Positions 45,091-54,173 of a DNA stretch of 64,000 nucleotides are shown piece after piece; positions within the stretch are counted from its first letter, which is position 1, and each line of letters starts with the position of its first letter. Source of the DNA: Ktedonospora formicarum (lineage in GTDB: Bacteria > Chloroflexota > Ktedonobacteria > Ktedonobacterales > Ktedonobacteraceae); the NCBI RefSeq assembly GCF_016587355.1, contig NZ_BNJF01000005.1, forward strand, positions 62,001 through 126,000. Reading direction: 5' to 3'. The notes under the pieces are model-generated. The model was not told the DNA's origin, made no database searches, and was given only the letters and a program-made list of their open reading frames with translations. The position numbers and the translations under genes are program-made.

Positions 45091-45149
45091 ACCTGCTACT
45101 CTCACGATTGCTTGCCTAACAGATAATGCCAGTAGCCATCACCGTTCTC

Positions 45150-45290
45150 CGAAATTGACCCAAATATGGACAAGCCATACTCAGCATTCGGTTCCTGCTT
45201 CAGCGCAGACAGCAAGCCTTTCGCTTGTCTTACACCTGCTCCACAGGCGTCACTTCCCGCAGAACTTGCGGTACGCTATGTTCATTGTGC
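45150..45290 (-). ncRNA. Probable omega RNA / right-end scaffold of TnpB
   Basis: After the tnpB stop the minus strand has a CCGCA-AGTTC-TGCGG hairpin (45257-45271), a CAAGC..GCTTG hairpin (45213-45227), then GAAGCAGGAACCGAATGCTG and TTTGGGTCAA. This order is the conserved 3' scaffold of IS605-family omega RNAs. The guide would be the genomic bases just beyond the right end. The exact boundary is inferred. Confidence 0.6.
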
Positions 45291-46412
45291 CAATGCTGCG
45301 AGATTGTTGGCAGCGTTGGCATCTCGATCCTGGACGTTTCCACACTCCAGACAGACAAAGACCCGATCCGAAAGCGTCAGCATTTCATTGACCCAGCCAC
45401 ACCACGAACAGGTTTTTGAGGAGGGTTCCCAGCGCGAGGCCAGCAGCACCTTCACCCCTGCCTGTTCGGCTTTGTAAAGGATCTGCCGCTTGAACTCGTA
45501 CATGCCCACATCCGCAATCGCTCGAGATAACCTGCGGTTCTTGAGCATGCCTGCAATGTGCAAATCTTCGAGGACGATCACACGCGGCCGCTCGGCATCG
45601 GGCTTGGTTCTCGCCACGATCTGAGCGGTCGCTTGGTGCAAAGCATCTTTGCGTACGTTGGCGATCCGGGCATGCATCCGCGAGAGGCGCAGCTTGGCTT
45701 TCTGGCGATTGCGTGATCCTTTGGCCTTGCGGCTCTGACGTCGTGAGGCTCGCTTGAGTGCCGTGATCTTCTTGCGCAGCGCCCTGGGATTTTCGAAGGT
45801 CCGTCCATCAGAGAGGGTTGCCAGGGTTTTCACGCCAAGGTCAACACCAATGACGTCACCTGTGGCTGGCTGGGGGTCTTTCGCTTCCTCGTGGACACAG
45901 ATCGAGACAAACCACCTGCCTGCTTGCTCATGGATGGTGGCACTGCTGATCTTGCTGTTCAAAGGGAAATAGCCATGCTCTTTGAGTCGGAGCACCCCCA
46001 AACGAGGCAACTGGATGGCATCAGGAGACACCCGAATACGCCCAGTGAAGCGGGCGCCACCGATGGCTTTCTTCCGGCTTTTGAATCGTGGGTAGCCACA
46101 TTTCCCTTTCCACATCCCCTCTTTCTTGAGCCGACATTTGCGGAAGAAGTGTTTGAAGGCCTGGTCCAGATCGCGGAGTCCTTCCTGAAAGGCGCACTTG
46201 CTGACCTCGTATGTCCATGGGAGAGAGGGTTTGAGGGCATTGATCTCGCGATGCAGATCGATGGCGGTGGGTGATTTCGCTCCTGCCTTGTAGGCCTCTT
46301 GTTTGCGGCGAAGACCAAAGTTGTACGCCCAGCGAGCCGCCCCGGCATGTTTGCGGCAGAGTGTCTTTTGTCGATTATTGAGATCAAGTTCTCCCCGATA
46401 CCCACGGACCAT
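45282..46412 (-). CDS. tnpB: TnpB RNA-guided nuclease (OrfB)
   Basis: 376 residues from ATG 46412 (GAGGAGGAAG upstream; the frame is open to 46466). The RuvC triad is intact: D191 (GVDLGVKTL), E282 (VLEDLHIAG), D364 (DRDANAANN). The zinc ribbon is CSWCG..CLECG, and the N-terminal HTH_OrfB region is present. Looks active. Confidence 0.95.
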   Translation of the reverse strand: MVRGYRGELDLNNRQKTLCRKHAGAARWAYNFGLRRKQEAYKAGAKSPTAIDLHREINALKPSLPWTYEVSKCAFQEGLRDLDQAFKHFFRKCRLKKEGMWKGKCGYPRFKSRKKAIGGARFTGRIRVSPDAIQLPRLGVLRLKEHGYFPLNSKISSATIHEQAGRWFVSICVHEEAKDPQPATGDVIGVDLGVKTLATLSDGRTFENPRALRKKITALKRASRRQSRKAKGSRNRQKAKLRLSRMHARIANVRKDALHQATAQIVARTKPDAERPRVIVLEDLHIAGMLKNRRLSRAIADVGMYEFKRQILYKAEQAGVKVLLASRWEPSSKTCSWCGWVNEMLTLSDRVFVCLECGNVQDRDANAANNLAALAQ

Positions 46413-46529
46413 CGGTTGCTCTTCCTCCTCGGTGCTGAGAGTAGAACAAATATACCAGATAACCACGGCTTTGGCAAGAGTGGGAGATACATCTCCTTCT
46501 TTGTCACTTCCTGTCTTGAGAATAGAAAA

Positions 46530-46916
46530 CTAACTATAGTCCTCGCCTGTTCGGAGCAGGGAGAAGCCAGCCTCGGCAACTCAGGCGCGCACTTGCCCGT
46601 CGGTTGGATAGTAGTGATAATAGCCTTCATGTGCATACTCGCCATAGACCAGAGGTAATTGAAGTTCGTGGGCCGCCGCGTAAGCGGTGCGCAGTTCTTC
46701 CTCGCTAGCAATCTCCACCGTCAAATAGACATGACTGCGAGCATGCAGCGCTCGCGCAAAGTTCGCCAATATGCGCGGCCAATCCTCTGGAAAGACATTT
46801 TCCAGAGCATCTATACACACAATGGCGTCGAACTGGTCAACGTCGGCAAGTTCCTGCATCCCCAGATGCCGGGTCACGACTATTGAATAGTTTTTCGAAG
46901 ACTTGGCTCTCTCCAA
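46530..46916 (-). pseudogene. Class I SAM methyltransferase remnant
   Basis: The fragment reads FDAIVCIDALENVFPEDWPRILANF..YLTVEIASEEE..GYYHYYPTDGQVRA, then TGA at 46581 where relatives have Trp, then continues in frame as VAEAGFSLLRTGEDYS to TAG. The N-terminal SAM-binding motif is missing; the DNA upstream to about 47030 is open in a different frame. So it has a 5' loss plus an internal stop. It abuts the TnpB element. Confidence 0.65.
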
Positions 46917-47228
46917 GCATCCCTTTTATCGAGGTTCGTCCGAGTATCAAACCCGAGGCAACCAATATTGGGTGTCTCAACCTCTTTGGTAACAAATTAG
47001 AAACTTCCCCCAACCACTGCCCAGAAGTCAACTTTGAGCATATACATAAACGTTAAAACGATCCCAACGAGGATGAGGATTAGGCCGCGCTCGATGGGAA
47101 ACTGGATAGTTCATGAAGGAAAAACATTACAACGAAGAGAGAAGGGGGAGATCGATGAGGTTTCATGTAAAAGCGGTGCGGGAGAGGCCCAGGGAGGGCC
47201 TCCACACACGCGTCGATCTTGTCAGTAC
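46917..47228. other. Intergenic region
   Basis: Left part may hold scrambled 5' sequence of the methyltransferase relic. The right part contains the terminator of the coiled-coil gene. A 59-codon frame from about 47113 on plus is not supported. Confidence 0.4.
47184..47202 (-). terminator. GC terminator of the coiled-coil unit
   Basis: GAGGCCC pairs with GGGCCTC around five bases, 27 bases after the minus-strand stop at 47229. Confidence 0.6.
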
Positions 47229-47675
47229 TCACCTCCGTGAGGTCGTCGCCCTGCGGCGAGAAGGCCGGCGGGGCCTGCGTCCCAGCGCGTAGTCCTCGGC
47301 AGCCCTGTCCTCCAGGGCCTCGTAGTTTGCTGCTCCTTCGGCGAGCTGCTGCTGTAGAGCAGCGATCTCATCCTTCAGAGCGCGAACCTCCGAGTCATGC
47401 GCCTTCGCGGCCCGCACGTGGCGGCCGTTCTCGGACGTCAGCCGGTCGTTCTCGTTGGACTGTGTGGTGAGACGCTTCTTCAGCCGGGAGAAGGCACGCT
47501 GCCACTCGGCCTCGCGTCCCTCCAGCTCGGAGTTGCGCTTCTTCACCGAAGAGAGTTCAGACTCGAGCTCAGCTTTGCGTGTGATTAGCTCGCCGGTAAA
47601 GTACTCTCGACCGAAGAAGAGCCCCAGGCCGAACGTGGCGACAAGGCAGGCCAACATCAGAATGGTGGACCACAT
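47229..47675 (-). CDS. Membrane-anchored coiled-coil protein, G/C-rich unit 4
   Basis: 148 residues. One N-terminal membrane helix (STILMLACLVATFGLGLFFG) is followed by a long charged coiled coil (about 30-120) and an Arg-rich tail (RRPRRPSRRRATTSRR). AAGGGGA lies 8 bases before the ATG. No family recognised; it resembles small phage spanin-like or division-type anchors only in outline. G/C-ending codons unlike neighbours. Confidence 0.65.
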   Translation of the reverse strand: MWSTILMLACLVATFGLGLFFGREYFTGELITRKAELESELSSVKKRNSELEGREAEWQRAFSRLKKRLTTQSNENDRLTSENGRHVRAAKAHDSEVRALKDEIAALQQQLAEGAANYEALEDRAAEDYALGRRPRRPSRRRATTSRR

Positions 47676-47860
47676 TGCGATCGTCCCCTTAGGGTCGAAG
47701 GTATAAGGAAAGATACTGGTAAAATCGTTATCCCCACAAGGCTACTACTAATGCGCCAGTAGAGATCTTTACTTAATTCAATGACTATAACACATTCAAC
47801 TCAGGAAAGCAGGATTAATAGCCATTTATACTTATATACAAGGGCGTGTAGCCAAAAATT

Positions 47861-48292
47861 CTATCCCTCGATTAGCTTTTTCAGCCCATCCAGGACGCTA
47901 TTCTCCTCACTCTCCTCAAGTGGCTCTTGCTCTTGCATCTGCTCGCGCGGGTCATCCTGAATAATGGTGAGCATTGTCTGGCCTTCAGATTCCTCTAGTA
48001 GATAGCTCATGGTAAAATAGTTTTCTGGCTTATCCTCCATACCTGGATGTGGAAAGAAGAGGGTGTATTTCGCCATCTTTCCTGGTTCGATTTCAAGGAT
48101 CTTTCCCTTTTGTTCAAAGACTGTATTTTCCCATTCATTGCGAAAGACTATCGGGCTTCCCACTTGCCAGTCTGTTATAACCTCCGCCCCATACTGCCAC
48201 TGCCTCACTTGTTCCGGTTCTGTAATTGCCTTCCATACCCGAGAGGCGGAAGCATTTATTCGTACTTTCGATGTGGTAATACGGCTACCCAT
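47861..48292 (-). CDS. SRPBCC/AHSA1-domain protein
   Basis: 143 residues with the START-like pattern INASASRVWKAITEPEQVRQWQYGAEVITDWQVGSPIVFR and a final EGQTMLTIIQDDP. AAGGAG precedes the ATG. Small-molecule-binding fold of unknown ligand. The C-terminal helix is Glu-rich. Confidence 0.87.
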   Translation of the reverse strand: MGSRITTSKVRINASASRVWKAITEPEQVRQWQYGAEVITDWQVGSPIVFRNEWENTVFEQKGKILEIEPGKMAKYTLFFPHPGMEDKPENYFTMSYLLEESEGQTMLTIIQDDPREQMQEQEPLEESEENSVLDGLKKLIEG

Positions 48293-48430
48293 TCAAGCTC
48301 CTTTTTCATCAATGAAATCCCTACAATTAACTTGAGTCTATCACTAATTGAGGAAAGTATCGATCCTAAACTCTTATTCTCTACCTCCCGACACGTGCCA
48401 TTTACACAATACAGGGTAAATATGTTCTTA

Positions 48431-48562
48431 CTATGGAGTGGCTTTGACCTCATAATGATGCGCGAGCGGCTCCACTTTCGAGAGTAACAGTCGCGCCTCT
48501 GGCTCAAAAACCGGAACCGTGTAGTCAGGACCCGCAAAAGCCTGAACTACCTCCAACGATTC
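48431..48562 (-). pseudogene. Fragment of an ABM-domain (antibiotic biosynthesis monooxygenase-like) protein
   Basis: The frame reads ESLEVVQAFAGPDYTVPVFEPEARLLLSKVEPLAHHYEV and stops at 48431. This is the C-terminal half of a common ABM-like protein; a TGA precedes it and the N-terminal half is missing. It lies between the SRPBCC and TetR genes. Confidence 0.55.
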
Positions 48563-48576
48563 TCAGAATACAAAAT

Positions 48577-49206
48577 TCATACTTGATCTGGAGTAGTAAT
48601 GTCATAGCCGAGCGCGAAGAGATATCCATAAAACACAAAGCGATGAAACCATGTTGCGATCTGCATGGGAGTATAGAGCTTCTCACTTTCCAGCCACCAT
48701 ACGATGGTGCCAATCAGGACATGTGAGAGTTGTGTGACTGGCAATTCAGAGGGCATAGCTGGATCAACCCGTGGTCCTGGTTGTTTCCATTGCCTGTTGT
48801 ACTCAATAAGAAGTTTTATGATGTGTTCACGCATTCTGTCGGCAAACCAGGGGCTCCCATTTTTCCCCAGCATCGCTCTGTACAATTGAGTATGTTCAGC
48901 GACATGCTCAAAAATCTTTATCCAGATCTGAGCCGGATTCTCCACAGAGAGTTTATGAGTTTTTTTGTGGAGGAGGCTCATATTCTCCATCAGATGATTG
49001 GCTGTTTCTTCAAAGATCTTTGCCACCAGGTCGTATTTGTCTTGATAATGGCGGTAAAACGTGGCTCGGTTGATCATGGCGCGTTCGGCAATATCGCCCA
49101 CCGTGATAGCTCCAAACTCTTTCTCCGTAATCAGTTCAATCATTGCTTCCTGCAAGAATTGATGCGTGCGCCGAACACGCAAGTCTGGCTGTTCTTCGTG
49201 CGACAT
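48577..49206 (-). CDS. TetR-family regulator (paralogue of the one at 27.6 kb)
   Basis: 209 residues from ATG 49206 (GGGGGAG just upstream). HTH: RRTHQFLQEAMIELITEKEFGAITVGDIAERAMINRATFYRHYQDKYDLVAKIFEE. The C-terminal WWLESEKLYTPMQIATWFHRFVF matches the 27.6-kb protein. Divergent from the epimerase gene at 49389, its likely target. Confidence 0.9.
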   Translation of the reverse strand: MSHEEQPDLRVRRTHQFLQEAMIELITEKEFGAITVGDIAERAMINRATFYRHYQDKYDLVAKIFEETANHLMENMSLLHKKTHKLSVENPAQIWIKIFEHVAEHTQLYRAMLGKNGSPWFADRMREHIIKLLIEYNRQWKQPGPRVDPAMPSELPVTQLSHVLIGTIVWWLESEKLYTPMQIATWFHRFVFYGYLFALGYDITTPDQV

Positions 49207-49388
49207 TTCTCCCCCTGTGTTGCATATGTAACAAGAGATAAGATTTGATGCTTGCCCGGTACTCCCAGTACAGGCTACACTCTCAATTGTAACAAGTTGA
49301 TGCCTTTGCAACAACCTGTTGCTCTATTAGACAGAAAATAGTGCGGTCATACCACCACCCCTACCCTAATCTACTGGAGGATTTGCAT

Positions 49389-50300
49389 ATGAGAGTGTTT
49401 GTTACAGGCGCGACAGGCTTTATCGGCTCGGCCCTTGTCCAAGAGTTGATCGAAGCGGGGCATCAGGTTCTTGGTCTCGCACGCTCCGACGCAGCTGTGG
49501 AGAAGCTTTTCGCTGCTGGAGCAGAAGTACAACATGGCTCACTTGACGATCTTGACAGCCTACGAAGCGGGGCCGCCGCATCGGATGGCGTGATTCATCT
49601 CGCGTTTATCCACGACTTCTCGAACTACCAGCATGCAGCGCAAACCGACCTGCGCGCCGTCGAGACTATCGGAGCGGTACTCGAGGGTTCTGGCAAACCA
49701 TTCGTGATTACCTCTGGCACATTGATGCTTACATTCTTTCTCTCGCTAGGACGCTTCGGTACAGAGGAGGACGTCGCCGATGCCGGTGTAGTCGCGCCCC
49801 GAGTCGTATCGGAGAATGCGGCAATCGCGCTGGCGAAGCGTGGCGTGCGCTCATCAGTCGTGCGCTTATCTCCATCGGTCCATGGCGAAGGTGATAAAGG
49901 TTTTGTTTCGACCCTTATCAACGTTGCACGTACAAAGGGTGCTTCTGGCTACATCGGCGACGGGTCCAATCGCTGGCCTGCGGTGCATCGTCTTGATGCT
50001 GCTCGCCTCTTCCGCCTGGCTCTGGAGAAGGCACCAGCGGGATCAGTACTACACGGAGTCGCAGACGAAAGTGTGCCATTCCGTTCTATTGCTGAAATAA
50101 TCGGTCAGCACCTCAATCTCCCAGTAGTCTCCATAGCTCCAGAGGAAGCTAATGAGCACTTTGGCTGGCTGGGGAACGCTGCATTAGCTGACAATCCAAC
50201 GCTGAGCACGCTGACACGCGAGAGGCTTGGGTGGCGTCCTGCGCAACCAGGACTACTCACGGATCTCGATCAGGGGCACTACTTCTCTAACAAGATGTGA
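49389..50300 (+). CDS. NAD-dependent epimerase/dehydratase-family protein
   Basis: 303 residues from ATG 49389 (TGGAGGA upstream). FVTGATGFIGSALVQEL is the Rossmann motif; GVIHLAFIHDF and VVRLSPSVHGEGDKGF follow the extended SDR plan. The usual YxxxK is replaced around ENAAIALAKRG (K kept), as in the SDR_a5-like group. Likely acts with the deazaflavin-type reductase 70 bases downstream. Confidence 0.88.
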   Translation: MRVFVTGATGFIGSALVQELIEAGHQVLGLARSDAAVEKLFAAGAEVQHGSLDDLDSLRSGAAASDGVIHLAFIHDFSNYQHAAQTDLRAVETIGAVLEGSGKPFVITSGTLMLTFFLSLGRFGTEEDVADAGVVAPRVVSENAAIALAKRGVRSSVVRLSPSVHGEGDKGFVSTLINVARTKGASGYIGDGSNRWPAVHRLDAARLFRLALEKAPAGSVLHGVADESVPFRSIAEIIGQHLNLPVVSIAPEEANEHFGWLGNAALADNPTLSTLTRERLGWRPAQPGLLTDLDQGHYFSNKM

Positions 50301-50369
50301 TATTAAAGCAGGCTGCTCAACAGCGAAGTCTCATCTACGCATAAAATTCTATACAAAAGGAGAGCATAT

Positions 50370-50795
50370 ATGACAGAAATACAAGATGTGAACGATTGGG
50401 ATCGTCAGATCGTTAAAGAGTTCCGCGCTAACGGGGGCAATGTCGGCGGTCAACTCGCTGGCGCACCTTTACTCCTGCTAACTACAAAGGGAGCTAAAAG
50501 TGGAAAGCTCCATACTCGTCCGCTAGTATACCTGTCCGAAGGTGGTGACATCTACATTTTCGCGGGTAATAGAGGCGCTCCAACCAATCCCGGCTGGTAC
50601 CACAATCTGGTCGCGTACCCTGATGTGATGGTCGAACTCGGTGCGGAGAAATTCGAAGCCAGAGCCATCGTCGTCGATAGCGCGGAAAGAGACCGACTCG
50701 GAGAGATCCAGGTCCAGAAGATACCCGCTCTCGCTGAACTTAAAGAGAAGATGACACGCAGCGTTCCCGCTATCTTGCTGGAACGCAAAAAGTAA
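50370..50795 (+). CDS. Deazaflavin (F420)-dependent nitroreductase-family protein
   Basis: 141 residues. LLLLTTKGAKSGKLHTRPLVYL and NRGAPTNPGWYHNLVAYPDVMVELG are the signatures of the DDN/FDOR-B group that bind F420H2. AAAGGAG precedes the ATG. The substrate is unknown. Confidence 0.93.
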   Translation: MTEIQDVNDWDRQIVKEFRANGGNVGGQLAGAPLLLLTTKGAKSGKLHTRPLVYLSEGGDIYIFAGNRGAPTNPGWYHNLVAYPDVMVELGAEKFEARAIVVDSAERDRLGEIQVQKIPALAELKEKMTRSVPAILLERKK

Positions 50796-50802
50796 AAGTA
50801 AC

Positions 50803-50851
50803 TAGCAGGCCATTCATCTACTTGTATGACAAGTAGATGAATGGCCTGCTA
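50803..50851. terminator. 23-bp perfect hairpin after the reductase gene
   Basis: TAGCAGGCCATTCATCTACTTGT (50803-50825) is the exact complement of 50829-50851, with a 3-base loop. No T-run, but its position 7 bases after the stop suits a terminator. Confidence 0.75.
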
Positions 50852-50918
50852 CAAAACTATGTTTTGTGTCAGCGCGCAGGCACTTTCTCGCCTACGTCAA
50901 ATGATAATGATAACGTTA

Positions 50919-50990
50919 ACGATCACACTTTAATGGATTCTGACACAGCCTTTAGCCTGGATAATGTCGCTAGCGATCACACTTTAGTGG
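50919..50990 (-). repeat. Two inverted copies of the dispersed repeat
   Basis: CGATCACACTTTAATGGAT at 50920 and CGATCACACTTTAGTGGAT at 50974 are 18 of 19 identical and 54 bases apart. On the minus strand they read AAAGTGTGATCG, the core of the motif in clusters A-C. Confidence 0.65.
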
Positions 50991-51301
50991 ATGCGCAAGA
51001 TGACGTAGCGGTGTCACCCTTCTGGAATGGCAAGGAGAGCCGGCCCATAGCACCCAACATATCCAGAATTAAACCCAAATTGAACCACGCTCAACGTCGG
51101 CGAGCTCAACGCCAAAGCTAAACGCTCGCGCCAGTACACATCGCACCTTAACAATCTCAAGCAGGCTCATGGCTCACGACTATGCTACTCTGCTCGCTAT
51201 CATGTACCACTCGACCTCTACAAGCTTGCGACTATGTCCAGGCATGTATAGTAACGTAGGGAGAGTGTACAAACAGTTCAAAGAAAGAGAGCCTGTTAGC
51301 T

Positions 51302-52987
51302 ATGGACTATGATACGGATGCGCTGGTGGTGGGCGCTGGCCCTACCGGGCTCGTCATGGCAAGTGAACTAGCACGCAATGGGGTGCAATGCCGTATTATT
51401 GATCGCCTGCCACAGGGATCACGGGAGTCGAAGGCCCTCAGCATCCATGCTCGCACTTTGGAACTCTTCGAGAAGATGGGTATTGTCGATAGCTTTCTGG
51501 CACGCGGGATCAAGATCAAGCGCCTAAGCGTCTATAGCCATCATCGCTGTATTGCTCATGTCGATACCCGCTCCATCCCTAGCCGCTACCCTTTTATGCT
51601 CTCATTGCCACAGACGGAGACCGAGCACATCCTTAGCGAACATCTCTTGCGGCAAGGGCTCGAAGTTGAGCGTGAGGTGACGCTTGCAGGCTTACGGCAG
51701 GTCAATGATGGTGTCGAAGTCCTTCTCCAATACGCTGATGGTCAGGAAGAGCAGCTATACACGCGTTGGCTCGTTGGATGCGATGGTCCCCATAGCTCTG
51801 TACGCCATCTGCTGGGCATGGATTTCGTGGGCGTGAAATTCGAGCAATCCTTCGCGCTCGCTGATATCTACCTGGATTGGTATATGCCCCCTCAACAGGC
51901 TACCTTCTTTTTGCAGAATGGTGAATTTGTCGGCTGCTTCCCCCTCCCTGATAGTCTGCATCGCATTATTGTCGCCTACAAGGCCGGGACCGCGCCGGAA
52001 GGGATTGTAACACAGGAGGAGATACAGTACGCTCTTGAGCGCAGTGGGCTGAAGGAGGCACGCGTTCGCGATATGCTCTGGTCCTCACGCTTTCAGGTCA
52101 GTCAGCGCAAGGTACGCCATTATCGCCAGGGCTCAGTCTTTTTGGCAGGGGACGCCTGCCACATCCATTCGCCTATCGCGGGCCAGGGAATGAATACCGG
52201 AATTCAGGATGCCTTTAATCTGGCTTGGAAATTGGCTCTGACATGCAAACATGAGGTTTCTCCTCGTGTACTGGATAGCTACGAAGTTGAACGCGAGCAT
52301 GTTGGGCGCAAGCTCCTTCGAGGGACAGAACTCATCTCTCGTCTCGTCCTGGCACACGATTCCCTCCCCTCGCGGGTACGTGACCATGTCGCTCCGCTGC
52401 TCTCAAATAACAATTTCATTCGCAAACAGCTCGCCAATACTATCTCTCAGGTACAGATCGCATACAAACACAGTCCTATTGTACACGACCAACAACCCAA
52501 ATCTCTATATAGCCCTCTTCAAGAGGGCGAGAGGCGACAGGCAGGCGAACGCGCACCCGACATCCATATACTCCTGGGTAACACACCCATGAGATTGTAC
52601 GTACTCTGTCGCAGTACACACCATGTCCTGCTCGTCTTCACAAATCGCCAACAGCCTGACCAGGACTTAGAGATATGGGGTAAGCTTGATACCCTTATCA
52701 AGCAAAAGTACCGAGACCTGATCGATGCGTACTTGATCCTTCCTCGCCAACCAGGGATTAAAGACTCGGGTAGAACACGTGCCATCTACGATGCTCACGA
52801 GGCAATCTATGCCACATACGGGATCGCCAATAACGGGCTGGTACTAATACGGCCTGATGGCTATATCGCCTACCTCGACCACTCCATCGAGCTTAAACCG
52901 TTCCAATCCTATCTTAATAATATCTTTACCGTAGGACAGCCACAACCGGCTAATATCTTCAGTCGCGCCCTACTGCGCAAACGCTAA
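51302..52987 (+). CDS. FAD-dependent monooxygenase (PheA/TfdB family)
   Basis: 561 residues. GAGPTGLVMASELARNG is the FAD dinucleotide motif, WLVGCDGPHSSVR the DG motif and VFLAGDACHIHSPIAGQGMNTGIQDAFNLAWKL the GD motif. The C-terminal thioredoxin-like domain (about 420-560) is that of phenol- or polyketide-hydroxylating flavoproteins. Aromatic hydroxylation is expected. Confidence 0.93.
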   Translation: MDYDTDALVVGAGPTGLVMASELARNGVQCRIIDRLPQGSRESKALSIHARTLELFEKMGIVDSFLARGIKIKRLSVYSHHRCIAHVDTRSIPSRYPFMLSLPQTETEHILSEHLLRQGLEVEREVTLAGLRQVNDGVEVLLQYADGQEEQLYTRWLVGCDGPHSSVRHLLGMDFVGVKFEQSFALADIYLDWYMPPQQATFFLQNGEFVGCFPLPDSLHRIIVAYKAGTAPEGIVTQEEIQYALERSGLKEARVRDMLWSSRFQVSQRKVRHYRQGSVFLAGDACHIHSPIAGQGMNTGIQDAFNLAWKLALTCKHEVSPRVLDSYEVEREHVGRKLLRGTELISRLVLAHDSLPSRVRDHVAPLLSNNNFIRKQLANTISQVQIAYKHSPIVHDQQPKSLYSPLQEGERRQAGERAPDIHILLGNTPMRLYVLCRSTHHVLLVFTNRQQPDQDLEIWGKLDTLIKQKYRDLIDAYLILPRQPGIKDSGRTRAIYDAHEAIYATYGIANNGLVLIRPDGYIAYLDHSIELKPFQSYLNNIFTVGQPQPANIFSRALLRKR

Positions 52988-53134
52988 CAACAATGCGCAT
53001 TAGTAATAAGCAGCCCAGGCATAACCACATCGCAATAGCGGCGTCGCCTCAGCAAACCATTATATTCGTTCGTCAGATCTTTGTAGGTTGTCCTCTGTGG
53101 TAGAAACGCTTCACCTATATGGAGGAGAGGACCC

Positions 53135-54133
53135 ATGTTTCAGCGCATCCTTGTGCCCCTGGACGGCTCAACACGCTCTGAACAAGCTATTCCTGTGGCG
53201 GCTCTCATCGCTCACGGCTGCGGAGCAACTCTGATCTTGCTCCGCGTAGCAAACGTGCCCAAAGAGTACGGCTTCTACCTGTTCGAGTCCTATATCGCGC
53301 AAACTCCAATTCTGATCGATCAAGTCCTCAACGAAGAGCAAGATAAAGCACGCAATTACCTAGACATCGTTCAGCAAATGCCGGAACTGGCAGGCATCCA
53401 AGTCGAACCTCTGGTCCTCAATGGCGCTGAAGCTCAGACCATACTTGAGGCAACTGAGCAACAACACGTCGATTTGATGGTGATGAGTGGTCATGGTCAT
53501 AACGGCTTCAAATCAGGAACGTTGGGTAGCGTCGCGATGAAGGTTACACGCCACAGCAACTGCCCGGTTCTGGTTCTACGCCAGGAGCAAGCCAGATTGA
53601 TCTCCGTCCAGACTTCAAGCAATGTGAGCATGGTCCCCATTCTGGTCGCGCTAGACGGCTCAACCTTCGCAGAGGCCGTACTTGAGCCCGCCACCACTTT
53701 GGCCCAGGCTCTCGCGATTGGCGGTCCCGGACGCCTCCATCTGCTAGAAGTGTTACGTCTACCACATCAGGGCACATTAACACAACAGGAGCGTGGAGCA
53801 ATTGCGCGTTATCGCACTGAGACCAGCCATTATCTCAATGGAGTTGTGAGTAAGATCACGCAAAAAGACGACCAGAAAGCGGGCCAGACACCTCACCTGG
53901 ACGTTACATGGTCACTTGAGCAAGGCCACGACGTCGCAGAGACACTGATTCACGCGGCTACTGAGGGGATTGGTCTGGGGGAAGACACGAATGAAGAGTA
54001 TGGTGTGCTTGCGTTGGCGACTCATGGGCGAGGCGGGCTTCAACGCTGGGCAGTTGGTAGCACGACAGATCGCGTCATCAAATCGTCTGAACTTCCCTTG
54101 TTGATCGTGCGCCCGGCACATATGGGTGAGTGA
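53135..54133 (+). CDS. Universal stress protein with two UspA domains
   Basis: 332 residues. Domain 1 (1-150) ends in VMSGHGHNGFKSGTLGSVAMKVTRHSNCPVLVL and domain 2 (165-330) in LATHGRGGLQRWAVGSTTDRVIKSSELPLLIVRP, so both have the G-x2-G-x9-G-S/T ATP-binding loop. GGAGGAGAGG lies before the ATG. Confidence 0.95.
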   Translation: MFQRILVPLDGSTRSEQAIPVAALIAHGCGATLILLRVANVPKEYGFYLFESYIAQTPILIDQVLNEEQDKARNYLDIVQQMPELAGIQVEPLVLNGAEAQTILEATEQQHVDLMVMSGHGHNGFKSGTLGSVAMKVTRHSNCPVLVLRQEQARLISVQTSSNVSMVPILVALDGSTFAEAVLEPATTLAQALAIGGPGRLHLLEVLRLPHQGTLTQQERGAIARYRTETSHYLNGVVSKITQKDDQKAGQTPHLDVTWSLEQGHDVAETLIHAATEGIGLGEDTNEEYGVLALATHGRGGLQRWAVGSTTDRVIKSSELPLLIVRPAHMGE

Positions 54134-54142
54134 ATAACCAGA

Positions 54143-54166
54143 ACCGGGGAGCGTTTGCTCCCCGGT
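54143..54166. terminator. Terminator between Usp and APH(6)-like genes
   Basis: ACCGGGGAGC pairs with GCTCCCCGGT around GTTT, between convergent genes. Poor T-run. Confidence 0.7.
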
Positions 54167-54173
54167 CGACCAT

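Larger units (their letters stand above)
45150..46510 (-). mobile_element. IS200/IS605-type element carrying only tnpB
   Basis: The tnpB gene, a structured 3' non-coding region and a short subterminal hairpin before the gene (GGAGATACATCTCC at 46483-46496) mark the element. No tnpA is present, so it depends on one elsewhere. Ends are approximate: right end near the TTTGGGTCAA (minus) at about 45155, left end near 46510, close to a decayed methyltransferase gene. Confidence 0.75.
50796..51301. other. Intergenic region with repeat copies and relic frames
   Basis: About 500 bases. After the hairpin come two inverted-orientation copies of the dispersed motif. Beyond them, frames of 40-55 codons run on in two phases (LNHAQRRRAQRQ, then AKRSRQYTSHLNNLKQAHGS) to 51250 without a ribosome site. 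They may be debris of a lost gene. Confidence 0.45.

Noticed and set aside
47113..47292. Plus-strand frame of 59 codons, Arg-rich
   Set aside because: It overlaps the terminator and 3' end of the minus-strand coiled-coil gene and has no ribosome site.
50837..51121. 94-codon frame after the reductase gene
   Set aside because: It starts inside the hairpin, spans two repeat copies and has no ribosome site or recognisable domain.
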